Assembly (NCBI GenBank): GCA_011947345.1
Contig: JAAVTG010000670.1
Coordinates: 682,001-746,000, forward strand
From: Phytophthora quininea
Taxonomy: Eukaryota > Oomycota > Peronosporomycetes > Peronosporales > Peronosporaceae
DNA: 64,000 nt
Direction: 5' to 3'
Under the pieces are notes generated by a model. The model did not search any database, was not told the origin of the DNA, and saw nothing but the letters and a program-made list of their open reading frames with translations. Below, piece after piece: positions 18,816-29,560 of the stretch. Position 1 is the first letter of the stretch, and every line of letters starts with the position of its first letter. The translations under genes were made by a program, and so were the position numbers.

Positions 18816-20782
18816 CTACATGACACTGCATCCTTTCTCGCCGTCCTGCAGATCCTCGCCGTCTTCGTCGTCATCACTCTTGGCTTCGGCATCCTTCTCC
18901 TTTACGTCACCGTTCGCGGCATTTCCTTCGCCAGAGTTGTCGTCTGCAGTTTTCGCAGCTCCTGCCTGTTGCTTCTGAAGGACCTTGCGCAGTCGCTCTA
19001 CATCGTGCATGGTAAGCACCGTGCTGTTGCGAATCACAAGCTGGTCGTCGAATCCGAACGTCTTGCAACTGAGCTCCAACTTGCGTTGTTCGCTATCGGC
19101 ATTCTCTAGTCCCAGCAATTCGCCCATCGTGTCCTGCATGAACAGAGGTTGCTTGCCAACAAGCTCGATCTGGGCGACTAGAGCACGCGTCAACCACGCC
19201 AGCTCGCTCACATCAGGTACGCTCGGGTCGCCCTTACGGAACACCACTGCAGACGGATACAGCGCCTCGCCCTGCACTTTAGCAATAGGCAGCGAGTGTT
19301 TGGCAATGATGTCTAAATCATCGAATGGTACCGATGTCTGCGGCCCGTACATGATCGACATCTCTTTGGCTCCCCAGACGATCTTGTTGTCGCCAGTACC
19401 TCCAGTGGTAGCACTTCCCGGGGCCGTGCAGCTAACCTTGTGGTCCTTCCAGTGGCCCCGCTGGCACTGGGCATCACAATAGAACGTGCACTTGCACCGA
19501 GTGCAGCGCTTCAGTTCCTTGTCGGGGCTGCACGTTTGTCGCACTTGGCACAGCGACGCAATTCTGGGTTTTCCATTAGCGCTAACTTCTCTCCAGGCGG
19601 CAGGACGCGTCGTTCCAAGTCGGCTCGCGTGTAGAACAGTGCCATACCGCGAATGTGGTCACCTCCCTCGCCATTCGGGCCGCTTCCTGTATGTGTGCTG
19701 ATGACAGATGAGAACACAGTGCCGCGGCCTACCTGGTGACGGGCGTCAAGCCGCAGCTCGTCATCCCCAACAGCATCAATCTGGATAGCTTGTCGCTCAG
19801 CGAGATGACTCCATGGCTCCAGCTTCGCGTATTGCTCGCAAGCCGAATAGAAGCCGGCCAGCACCTCGGGAGTCACTCCAGCACCCGAAATCATTCCAGG
19901 TCGCTCGCTCACTTCCGCCACGGATGCCAGATCCTTCCGAATTAAATGCTGCGATAGCTCCCTGTAAACAAAACTCCTTAGCAAAGTAATTCAATCCACA
20001 ACAAGCAAACCTATTAAGACGTACTGGATGTAGGCATCAATCCCGTCCGACTCGGACAGATACGAGCACTCGATGCCTAGCGCAGCGTAAGTTTTGCGCA
20101 ACTTGCCGACAAAGTTCTTGTCCGGAAACACAATCTTGTCAGGCCGGTGCTGCGGCGTGCTAGTAGGTGGATCCAACATCGCCTGTAGAGTCAACTCCAG
20201 CACAATCTGCGGCGACGGATACACCTCGGGAGGGTCGCAGATTTTCTTGGACACCACTTGGCCGAGCGGGTACAAATTGTTCACTAAAATGCAGTAGGGT
20301 CTGCAGGGCACAGCGTCTTGTCCTTCTTCAGCGCCAGAGCTGGACGCCGACCACACGCGCAATTCACGCACCACCACCTGCCACACCTCGAGCTGCTTCT
20401 TCTCCAGTTTGCGGTAACGCTCCACTTGCTTGGGCTCGAGCAGCATCTCGGTGCTGATCACAATATCAGCTACACAACAAGAAATACTAATTCAGTTGAG
20501 AAGATGATCACAATGCTTTGGAGCTTCTTACCGTCGCCTTCGACGTCGAATTGGGTAGGGACACGCGGCACTTCTTCATCTTCAGAGTCCGAGTCCTGAA
20601 ATGTATAGAAGTTAACGGTTTTAGAGAAGGTGTGGAAGGCGCAATGCACTGAGCTCCACGCTGCGAGAATTGCGAGGACGGAGATACGTGCAGATAGAGG
20701 AGACGACGGGGAAGAGGACACGCACCTCGAAGTTGTTCCACTTCTCGTACTTCTTGGTCAGGAACTGCTCGGACGTCGCCAT
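18816..20782 (-). CDS. MYND zinc-finger protein with C-terminal CaaX box (frame broken once)
   Basis: Exons 20726-20782, 20532-20595, 20025-20469 and 18816-19961; 570 aa with one base restored at GGGG 19524-19527. The first 330 residues form an unrecognised globular region, partly repeat-like (KQVERYRKLEKKQLEVWQVV, then VLELTLQAMLDPP). It is followed by a MYND-type cluster: CAKCDK, then CTRCKCTFYCDAQCQRGHWKDHKVSC, with the expected Cys/His spacing. MYND domains are protein-interaction zinc fingers. About 160 residues of globular sequence follow, then a long acidic low-complexity tail ending GCSVM. Cys-Ser-Val-Met fits the CaaX box for farnesylation (Met at the last position), so the protein is probably lipid-anchored. 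The frame break lies inside the MYND domain, where loss of function would be obvious, yet the flanks are intact. Confidence 0.72.
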
Positions 20783-21027
20783 GCCTTTTGGCTTAGCAAG
20801 AATTTCAAGAATGTTAGAAATTGATTTAAAATAAAAACTTATATAAATGTAGCCATGATGGAAGGGTGCAACAAGCGGCTTGTTTTGACAAGCTTGTTCC
20901 CAAGAGCAACGCCAACTCTGTTCACATGTACAGCAGATTCACACGATTTTATTTGATGGGGCATGCAGTTGAGCACTATTAGACTCCACTACTTGCGCAG
21001 GCAGACTCCAAATCTAGCGCCATCGAT

Positions 21028-22936
21028 TTAGTCCGAGTGCAGGCCGAGGGGCAGCGTCGGGGCCAGCGTGGCGACACGCACGGCGCCGATCGCGAACACC
21101 TCTCGTCGCGTGGCCTGGTGCACGATCTCAATGCGCTCGCCCGGGCCGGCGAACAGCACCGTGTGCTGGCCAACCTCGTCTCCGAGGCGCAGAGAGTGCG
21201 TTGGGACCTCGCTCGCATTCAGGACGGGGCGCCCGTAGAAGCCAGCGACTTGACCAGCGTCTTGGCCGTGCCGCTCGGGGCATCCAGCTTCTTGGTGTGG
21301 TGGATCTCCGTCACCTCGACGTTCCAGCCCTTGGCCGGCAGCTTGAAGGCTGCAGACTTGATGAGCTCCGACATGAGCGGCACGCCCACCGAGAAGTTGG
21401 AGCGGAGGGCAACGGGGGCCAGCTTCGAGTAAGCCTCCAGGTCCTCCATGGGCAGAGCGCCCGTGGTGCCGACGACCAGAGCAGGAAGCTTGCTAATCTT
21501 GCCAGCATCCTTCTGCTCGCGCAGGTAGGCGATCACCTTCTTGGTGCCAGCGGGCAGAGTCACATCGATCACAACGTCCACGTTGTTGAGGTCCGGCGCC
21601 TGCACGCCAGTGTCGAAGCGCGTGACGATGGGGCCAGCGAAGCTAGCGCTGTGATCCTCGAGCTTGCCGATCTCCGACACGATAAGCGAGCCGAGGCGGC
21701 CGTCGTGGCCGTGCACTGCAACACGCACGCCCTTGCCCGCCGGCTTGGCGGCCTTCTCCTCAGAGGCGGTCTGCTTCTGCTGGGCATCGAACACTTCCTG
21801 GTACTCGCGGATGGCGTCGGCCAGACGACGAGCACCGAGCTCCATGTCGTGGTAGTCGTACCACGAGAAACTGAGACGCAGGTAGTTCTTCATGTTGCTG
21901 CTGAACGAGGCGCCAGGCAAGTACATGACCTTGTGCTTCTGCGCAATAGGCAGCAGGTCGTTGGCGTTCATGCCCTCCGGCAGACGCACCAGCACAAAGT
22001 ATCCGCCGTCCGGGATCTCGAACGTCACGCCCTCGGGCAGGCAGGTCTTCAGCTCCTTCATCAGAGCGTCAGCACGCTGCCAGAGCGTCTGCACGGTAGT
22101 GTCCAGGTGCTCCTGCTGCAGTCCCGAGGCGATGGCAGCGTGCACGATGCCCGAGATCACAGGGCTGATACCGCCGCTGGAGTCGAGCTGTCCGCAGCCC
22201 TCGATCTTGCTCAGCAGCTTCTGCGAGCCCTGGATCCATCCCAGACGAAGAGCGGGGGCCAGAATCTTGGAGAACGAGCCCAGAGCAAGCACCGTGTCGT
22301 GCTCGTCGAAGGTGAACATGGGGGAGGAGGCGTCACGTGCGGGAAGGACAGCAGCTGGTACACTTCGTCAGCGATGATAATGAAGCCGTACTTGACACTG
22401 AGGTCTACGAGGCGCTTGCGCTTCTCGGCCGAGAGCGTGCGGCCCGTGGGGTTGTGGCAGGTCGGGATCGTGTAGAGCGCCTTGGGGATGATGCCGCGCT
22501 GCAGCAGACGCTCCAGCTCGTCGATGTCCAGTCCGTCCTCCTCCATGCGGATCTGGCGCACGTTGATCTTGAAGTCCTTCATGATGCTGAGCGCCAGGAA
22601 GTAGGACGGCTCCTCCATGAAGACCAGGTCGCCGGCCTGCAGGAACAGCGAGCAGATGAGCGCCAGGCCGCCCGTGACGCCGTTGGTGACGAAGAGCTTC
22701 TCCGGGTCCACTTCGTGCTGGTAGCCCTTGGTCAGGAACTCGGCCAGCGTCTTGCGGAACTTGGGGTAGCCCTTGATCACGCCGTACTGCAGGAACATGG
22801 GGTCCGTCTCGGCGAACTTGAGCGTGGCGGCCTCGCGGATCTTGTCAAGCGGCAGCATGGCCGGGGCGGGCTGGCCCACCTTGAAGTTGATCATCTCGTC
22901 CGCCTTGGGCACGTCGTACTGGCCGTAGTCTCCCAT
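21028..22936 (-). CDS. Fold-type I aminotransferase fused to dihydrodipicolinate reductase (DapB); frame broken twice
   Basis: One continuous reading of 636 aa after restoring one base at each of two runs (22320-22324 and 21226-21229). Residues 1 to about 385 are a class I/II PLP aminotransferase: NGVTGGLALICSLFLQAGD, TIPTCHNPTGRTLS, IIIADEVY, and the Schiff-base lysine in GSFSKILAPALRLGW (Lys224). After a short Lys/Ala-rich linker comes DapB: dinucleotide loop VRVAVHGHDGRLG, VVIDVTLPAGTKKVI, VVGTTG, RSNFSVGVPL and the signature EIHHTKKLDAPSGTAKTL with the catalytic His pair and Lys. DapB reduces dihydrodipicolinate in the diaminopimelate route to lysine. An attached aminotransferase suggests a bifunctional enzyme supplying a later transamination step, but the substrate is not shown by sequence. 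Confidence 0.85.
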
Positions 22937-23369
22937 CGTCGTTGAGTCTGAGTCTCTTGCTGCTGAGGTCTGCGTGTCCAAACGAGAAGTGGCCAAAACA
23001 GTGCGTCAGCCACCCGCCGGACAATCCTCAGGTAGGACATCTGACATCCTAAACTAGACGAAAACTAGGAGACTGTCAAATCCGACGGCGATGCAGACAC
23101 AAAAACGAACAGCATACTCGGCCGTGGAGGTGTTTGTGTGTGCTTGGAACTGCAGCAGGGCATCAACTCCTTGGAGTTGATAACTTCGTGAAGCCTTTGG
23201 GGGATCGTACAAGCGAAAGTGGCGCTCGACAGTTGCTTTGTGGTAAACACGTGTATTACACCGAAAGTGGATGAGCTGATAGCGCGTGGCCAATCGTTGC
23301 GATCGTCAATCAACAAGTTGAAGGCGCAAAACAGGTTCGACTTGGTGGCATTTGGTTTCATGAGGATAA
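22937..23369. other. Intergenic region
   Basis: 433 bp between the start codon of the aminotransferase-DapB gene and the stop codon of the WD40/RING gene (both minus strand). It should hold the promoter of the former and the 3' UTR of the latter. No convincing coding frame or repeat. Confidence 0.5.
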
Positions 23370-26300
23370 TTAGGTGTAGATTCGCAGCAGCGAGACGATC
23401 TCCTGCTGGCAAATGGGGCACGTGGGGTACTTGGACGTGCAGTTGCGGCGATACGTCTCGGCGTCCTCCTCGCAGAAGCACAAGTGGCCACACGGCACGA
23501 TGGCAGTCACGGCCTGCTTGTCCTTGCACACGACACATTCATTCTTCTCGAGGATCACAGCGTTCTTGAGCGCTTGCACGTTGCGGTCCACCTCCGTCAG
23601 CAGGCTGCGCGTGGTCTGCTCCAGCAGGCGCTTCTGGTCGGCCACCATTGCCATTCTGTCGTTCATCTGCTCGCACAGCTGCTCGTATCGAGCCTTCACC
23701 GAGTTCTCCTGCTCCACGCGAGCCTTCTCGAACGCGAACCGCTTCTCCGCGTCGCGCAACAACACTCGAAGACGATCCACTTCAACTTCTGCAGTGTCGA
23801 GCTTCGTCAGCGAGTCATTCAACTGCTCCATGAACTCCTCTTCACGCTGCTTCCACTTGCGACGGAGTTGCCGTTCGCCCAACAGCCGTCGCTGCCACTC
23901 CGTTTTGATCTCTACGTTGCGCTTCTTAATGTGCTCCAGCTCGCTCATTAAGGTAGCAATACCAACCGCTACGTGCTGGGTGGGTGCACCATCAGCAGGA
24001 ATGGAAGCACGCTGCGAACTCGTTTTGCTTATCGGCATGTAGTCTTCGTCGTCGTCGTCGTCATTATTGCGGCTTGCTCGTCGTTTCTTACTGGAGCTTG
24101 CAGCACCACTGCCGTTCGAAGGTTCTTGCTTTAGTTTCTTCGCGCTGGACCGCGGCGTCACTCTTGTGCTGCCGCTGGTTGGGGTCTCTGGGCTAGAAGC
24201 TCTTCGGGCGGCATCTTCCTCCGCTTTCCTAATCGCGCGCTCATGGCGGCGCTGAGCTTTCGCCTTCTCCTTCTTCTCCGCTTCCAATGCGGCCGCACTT
24301 GGCGCCTTAATTTTTGGCTCGGGCGGTCCTGGCCAGTGGCTAACGTTTCGTACACCGCACACCCAGCAGTTTTTTGCGCGACTTGGCACCATCCATCGCG
24401 CAGCAAACACTTCCGTTGGGTCCACATTGAAGTAGCCGGTGTACTCTTCTTCGTCCTCGGCGCTCGGATTCGTCACCACCGCCATCATTGCTTCGGATTT
24501 CGTCGTCTTGCCCTTCGCAGTAAGCATTGGAGTGTACACCTTCATGGGCGTCTTGAATAGCGTATTTTCTGACGCATTCTTGCCAATAATCCGCAGATCT
24601 GCCACATCGCTCGTACCTACCTCCGGAAGATCGCTCGAGTAATAAAAGATGCCTTCCGTCGATACAGCAATGATCGCTTTCCCGTCGTCGCTAGCAGCAA
24701 CCGACTCGAGAATAATGTTGGATCGTCGAGATTTACCACTGCCGCTACTGTCCAACTTCTCGAGCTCAAACGACTGACGAGGAAAACGTCCTCCTTCACT
24801 TGATGCTATGTCTGCTGCATCTGGAAGACGAATTCGATACGCCTCGCCAACCAACGAGATACTGTACGCATATTGCCCGTAAATTTCGGCGATCTCAGAC
24901 GTGTTCGGAATGTTAAAATGGGTCGTCACAGTGTGAACACCCCCAATCCATGCAACATCCTCCATTTCGTTGGCCGAGTCCTCGTTTCCCTCAGAAGCTG
25001 AACTGGGAGAAGAGTTTTTGTATTCGAGAGGCCACACGCGGAGATTCTTCTCCTTTGAGATCGCTGCAATGGCCAATACCCCAGGAGAGGTGCTGGACGG
25101 CAAAAATACGCCTGTCATCGCTGTGTTTCCTCCTGCTTGGAAGGCTTGGAGGTGGTCCCAAATCGGTTCGTCTTGGCTTCGCTCAGCCTCAACAAATCGC
25201 CACAAGTTCAGGGTACCCACACCGAGTCCAGTGAGTACATAATACGCGTGTCTATTCAGAACACAGCTCATCAGCAAGACAATATCAACACACAGACGAG
25301 AGTTACTTACCGTTTCGCCTCTTGTAGTTCTGTTGATCCTGTGGGCGGCACATACGTAGTCACATCGGCAAAGCCCTGCATAAATCAAAAACAACAGTTG
25401 TCAGCGAATACTATAGCTTATTAAAAAGTCCCAACGAGTTTTAGCCTCACCTTGAGTCTGGATTGGCTATGGAAATGCTTTTGAAATTGCTGGAATTCAT
25501 CATCATCTCCCTCTATTGTTCGTAGAGCAAGACACATACGTTAGACTAGATCGTGACACCAGCAATAGAAACAATTGTCGACTCACCTTTCTCATTCCGG
25601 TAATGATCCAAATTGATCGTCATCACTACACGCAGGCTATGACGGCAGCCCACGAAAACGTATCGCCCGTCTGGAGAAATTTTCACCCGCAGGTGGAAAA
25701 CCGAGAAGCCTGTGGATGACATCTCATCGATGTGACCCAACAGATAACCGTGTCGATCACTCGGGACGCTGCTGTCCATCTCATACAGTCTCACAGAACC
25801 ATCCGTGAATCCGACAACAACGATCTCGCCGTCCGGTGTCACATCCAGTGATGAAGCCACACCTTCAGTCGAAAAACACAGTGATCTCTTGGCTACGACG
25901 GGTCGTTCAGTGAATAGTTTGCGCGCTGGTTTCGGTGGTTGTGCTGTCGGAGGCGGCTCTTGGGAAGACGAAAGAAAAAGTGAATCCGCATGAGCATTTG
26001 GCACTGGGTGAGCAGGTGCCTCGGACGAGCCTGGCGGCTCAGCAGCAACTGTTGTTGCAGAGGTTGCAACGGTGCCATTAGTCTGAGCAACAGTATCATC
26101 CGGGTGCGATAAATCCACCATGGTGGGGCCACTTCTTGGCCCTTGTGATGTCAAATCAATCTGTCGTCCCGAGTCGCTGGTATTTGGACTGCTTGTCGTT
26201 CTTACCCGTGCAGGTGACGACTTAAACTTGGCCTGGAACGATGCAAACGGGGATTTCGCCGTCGATTTCGCGCTCTTCGCTTGTGGTGCAAGCTCCACCT

Positions 26301-26972
26301 GATCCAACGCTGACGCCAGCACTGGCGGGTGTCCATTGATCCTATTTGACGTCGTGGATGCCTCCGCTGCAGCCATACTAGCATCATCAAACATCAACGG
26401 CCTCTTGGGTGACGCCGAGGCTCTGTGTCTCAACGGACTCGTCAAGAACTCGGTGCGTCTCAGCGGACTAGCCGTGGTCCCAGTTCTTTAAGGTCTTGCA
26501 GGACTCGCCGCCGTGCTTCTTGGAGGCCGTACAGGACTGGCCAAATGTAAGGGGCTCCTGAGTGTCTTGCTCTAGCAGGACTAAGCATCTGAGGCGTAGG
26601 ACTCCTCTGTGGATGGAATGAATGGCGCCTCGACGGACTTGCGAAGGTTGCAGAGGCCGCAGCGGCCGCAGAGGCTGCAAAGCTGCCAGTCGTGGATCGT
26701 CTAGCTGGAGACAGGATCCCAGTGGCCACCGCTCTGGCTGTAGGCTCCGCCGGCTTCTTCTTCTTGGCCTGGCGCTCGTCCTCGGTCCCGTCCTGCGACC
26801 GCTTCTTCTTGAACTGCTCCAGGATCTGCTGCGTGCGGTTCTTGGCGTTGGAGCGCGACGCCGAGACGTTCTTCATGATCATCTTCTCCATGTTGAGGCG
26901 GTTGCGGCGCGCATCCTCATTCGCCTTCGTCTTCTTGAGCAGCGCCGCCGGCACCGGTGGATTGTCGTCCAT
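23370..26972 (-). CDS. WD40-coiled-coil-RING protein, probable E3 ubiquitin ligase
   Basis: Model: exons 26533-26972, 25587-26467, 25451-25512, 25311-25375 and 23370-25251, giving 1109 aa. N-terminus basic and Ser/Pro-rich with repeated SP-R words. A WD40-type region follows (SLDVTPDGEIVVVGFTDGS with RLYEMD, VKISPDGRYVFVGCRHS, GLGVGTLNLWRFVEAER, LAIAAISKEKNLRVW). Then come a low-complexity acidic/basic linker, a long coiled coil (KWKQREEEFMEQLNDSLTK...) and a C-terminal C3HC4 RING: CVVCKDKQ, CGHLCFCEEDAE, CPICQQ, ending at the extreme C-terminus. RING proteins of this build transfer ubiquitin from an E2; the WD40 part would choose the target. The first intron (26468-26532) is uncertain, see findings. 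Divergent from the glutathione peroxidase, 130 bp apart. Confidence 0.75.
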
Positions 26973-27102
26973 CTTGGCGGGGTTCAAAAGTGCCTGGCAC
27001 TTATTCCGCGCCAAAATTACGATCTAGTTTCAGCCAATAGGAAATAAGTGGTGCGATCATTAAGGTATTTAGATACGTTTTTTTACGGTCTCAACTGCGA
27101 CT

Positions 27103-27850
27103 ATGGGGATGAAGTCGTGGTTGGCGTTGCTGCTGACGCTGGTTGTGGCGGTGCGAGCGGGGGATACGTTCCTGGACTTCAAGGTGGCGGATTTGAGGGG
27201 GAAAGATGTATCTATGCGCGAGTTCAGCGCGTTCCCAGTGATCCTGGTGGTCAATGTGGCCAGTGAATGCGGCTATACCGACAAGAACTACAAGGAGCTG
27301 CAGGTGCAACAGCTAACCAGTCTGTGAACGATCGCTGCAATTGTACTAACGTTTGCTACTTTACAGGAGCTTTATGACCGACACCACGACGAAGGGTTTA
27401 CTATTCTGGCGTTCCCTTGCAACCAGTTCGGAGGGCAGGAACCGGGCACGGCTGAGGAGATCCTCAAGTTCACCGAGGAGAAGTACCACGTCACGTTCCC
27501 ACTTTTCGCCAAGGTGTGTCGATTGTTGCGGTTGTAGATGAGAGCTTGAATGACGACTAAAGCTGCTTGTTGGTGGTTCTTAGGTCGAGGTGAACGGAGA
27601 GACCGCCCACCCGCTCTTCAAGTTCCTCAAAGGGAAGCTGGACGGCTTCGTCACGAACGACATCAAGTGGAACTTTACCAAGTTTCTGATCGTCAACCAC
27701 GAACCGTTCAAACGCTATGGCACGACGACGTCGCCACTAGAAATTGAGAAGGACATTGTGCAAGCACTGCAGAACAGCCGCCATGTAGACGCGCTTGACG
27801 ACGGCGGTGCTGCGGCCGGCGACTATGGCGACGCTCACGACGAGCTGTAG
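27103..27850 (+). CDS. Glutathione peroxidase, Cys type, secretory
   Basis: Reduces H2O2 and lipid hydroperoxides using glutathione or thioredoxin. Exons 27103-27303, 27367-27513 and 27584-27850, introns 63 and 70 nt, 204 aa. A signal peptide (MKSWLALLLTLVVAVRAG) suggests ER, secreted or vacuolar location. Catalytic block NVASECGYTDKNY with Cys in the selenocysteine position, then AFPCNQFGGQEPG with the second Cys and Gln, and KWNFTKFLI with Trp-Asn-Phe. These make the Cys/Gln/Trp/Asn tetrad complete. A C-terminal extension of about 25 residues is Asp/Gly/Ala-rich and lacks a KDEL-type signal (ends DAHDEL, which is close to the HDEL retention signal: the last four residues are HDEL). That points to residence in the ER lumen. 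Confidence 0.94.
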
Positions 27851-27919
27851 GAAACTTTCGGCAGTTTTGCATTAAGATTGGTTTCTTCCTGTTGGGACCC
27901 AAAGAAATCAAATTACGGT

Positions 27920-29008
27920 GGTTGCAACACTCGAACCGACCGCCGCTTGGGTTTGGCTGGAGTCGAACCGATGAACCGCCTTCGGGTTTTGATCACTACG
28001 TTCACGATTGGATGGCAACACCATTGCCGCCAGGCTGGTAGCTGGGATTAGTCGCTTCGTGACGGGAAGGGACTCGTGGTTGTGTGCCATTAGCCGCTCA
28101 ACCTGCTCGTCGCTCAAAGCACTATTCGATGGGAGGAAAATGGCTAGAGTTTCCAACTCGCGCGACATTCGTTGCGTAGGGTCTTCTAGACACGGCATTA
28201 CGTCAGCCATCCGTTCCTTTGACTTGAAAGACAAGTAAGTATTCGACGGCCCAGTTTCTCAGCGCGCCATAGTCCGAGATAGATATCTCCATACCAGTCA
28301 AATCGAGCATTTTGATGTTTGGACAGGCAGCAGCCAACGCGCTCAGATCCACATCCAGTCCAGGTCGTGCGAAACTTATCGTGAGGCTGAACACTCGTCC
28401 ACAGATCAAGGCCAACACATCTGTCAACACTGTACTGTCACGAAGCTGAACGTTGTTTAGATAAAGTTCGTGGATACCCAACTTCACGATACTCCGGTTT
28501 GGGCGTCTCGAGAAACTCGCCTGGAACAAATGGATGCACTGCATCTCCACGTTCAACCTGGCAAATGCCAAAACCCGGGGACGACAACATCCATCCAAGC
28601 ACTTAAGCTTGTAGGATCGTAAACCGCTCGATAGCGACAGTCACGGGACAGGAAAAGTGTAATATCGCCGTTTTCATCTTCACCGGATCGGACGAGACGC
28701 AGCTGTGTTCCTTTTCGTAGCTCGACGAATCCATACTGTGGCTTGAACTCTGGGCTGTCCGATGCTCGATCAGGCAGATGCGGGGGTAGTTTGTCTTCAG
28801 AACTGCTGCAACTGCCTCCATGACCTGCGCGTTCAAGAAGAATCTTGTGATGCTCAAACCTCTGCCAGCTGACTTCGCCGCTTTGCTGAACAACGCATAC
28901 GCTAACCACCTCAGTGCATCGCTGCTTCGGGACAACGATGAAAACACTTAGGCAGCGATGATCACCGTTGAGATCCCAACCAACCGACCTAACAAGCGTA
29001 CGCGTCAA
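27920..29008 (-). pseudogene. Decayed copy A of a repeated gene family (paralogue at 60.6 kb)
   Basis: Three reading frames in succession on the minus strand align with the copy at 60596-61530 (+). Shared blocks: MEAVAAVLKTNYP, QYGFVELRKGTQLRLV, DENGDITLFLSRDC, MDVVVPG, LRDSTVLTDVLALICG with SLTISF, SDYGALRNWAVEYLL, PCLEDPTQRMSREL, and DQNPKAVH. The middle part (ACPNIKMLDLTG) has the rhythm of a leucine-rich repeat. Frame breaks occur after MDVVVPG and after NWAVEYLL. These need a base removed rather than added, unlike the homopolymer losses elsewhere, so I read this as real decay. No function can be assigned. Confidence 0.6.
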
Positions 29009-29560
29009 GTAAATCTACGGCGGATTCGAGAGGCGATGGATCTCAGCAGTGGATGCTTGCGCCTGGAGACTGGATCGCAACACGTCCCCAAGAGTTTAGA
29101 CTGAGAAGCGGATTGCACTCCCGTGTTTGAGAGCGTGATGTTGAGCAAGCCGTCGGACCAAGATCTAGTGGAGTCGCAGGCGTCAGTGACGTATGGAATG
29201 CTGTTTGACTTCCATAAAGCGACAAAAGTAGAAGCTGGAGTCGCTGGGGGAACATAAACTTGAGCAAATCTGTCGGGAGTTCAGGCGGCGTTGTGGTGGA
29301 CGAAGACGTCAATCTGGAATAAAGCGATTCATCGCCTAGACCCCAAGAGTTCGAGTGCGATTTTCGGCTTTGCTGTCGAGCCTCAAGGGCGATCAGTTGG
29401 TATAAACAAGCATAGCATGAGTGAGCTGGACATCAGCAAACTCAGCGAATACATGTAGTCCAGCCATGCCATTGATGATAGACTCATCATGACATTCTTC
29501 ACTCTAAAATCGTGTACGGCCACAAAAAGATCCGCTGCAAGAAGATCGCAATTGACACGC
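29009..29560. other. Intergenic region between decayed copy A and GDP-fucose synthase
   Basis: About 550 bp. The open frames present (for example 29043-29312, minus) have no recognisable domain. It may contain the degraded 5' end of copy A and the promoter of the gene at 29561. An in-frame upstream ATG for the latter exists at 29489. Confidence 0.4.

Noticed and set aside
21201..22475. 424-codon plus-strand ORF opposite the aminotransferase-DapB gene
   Set aside because: Codon-bias shadow; the minus strand carries complete enzyme motifs.
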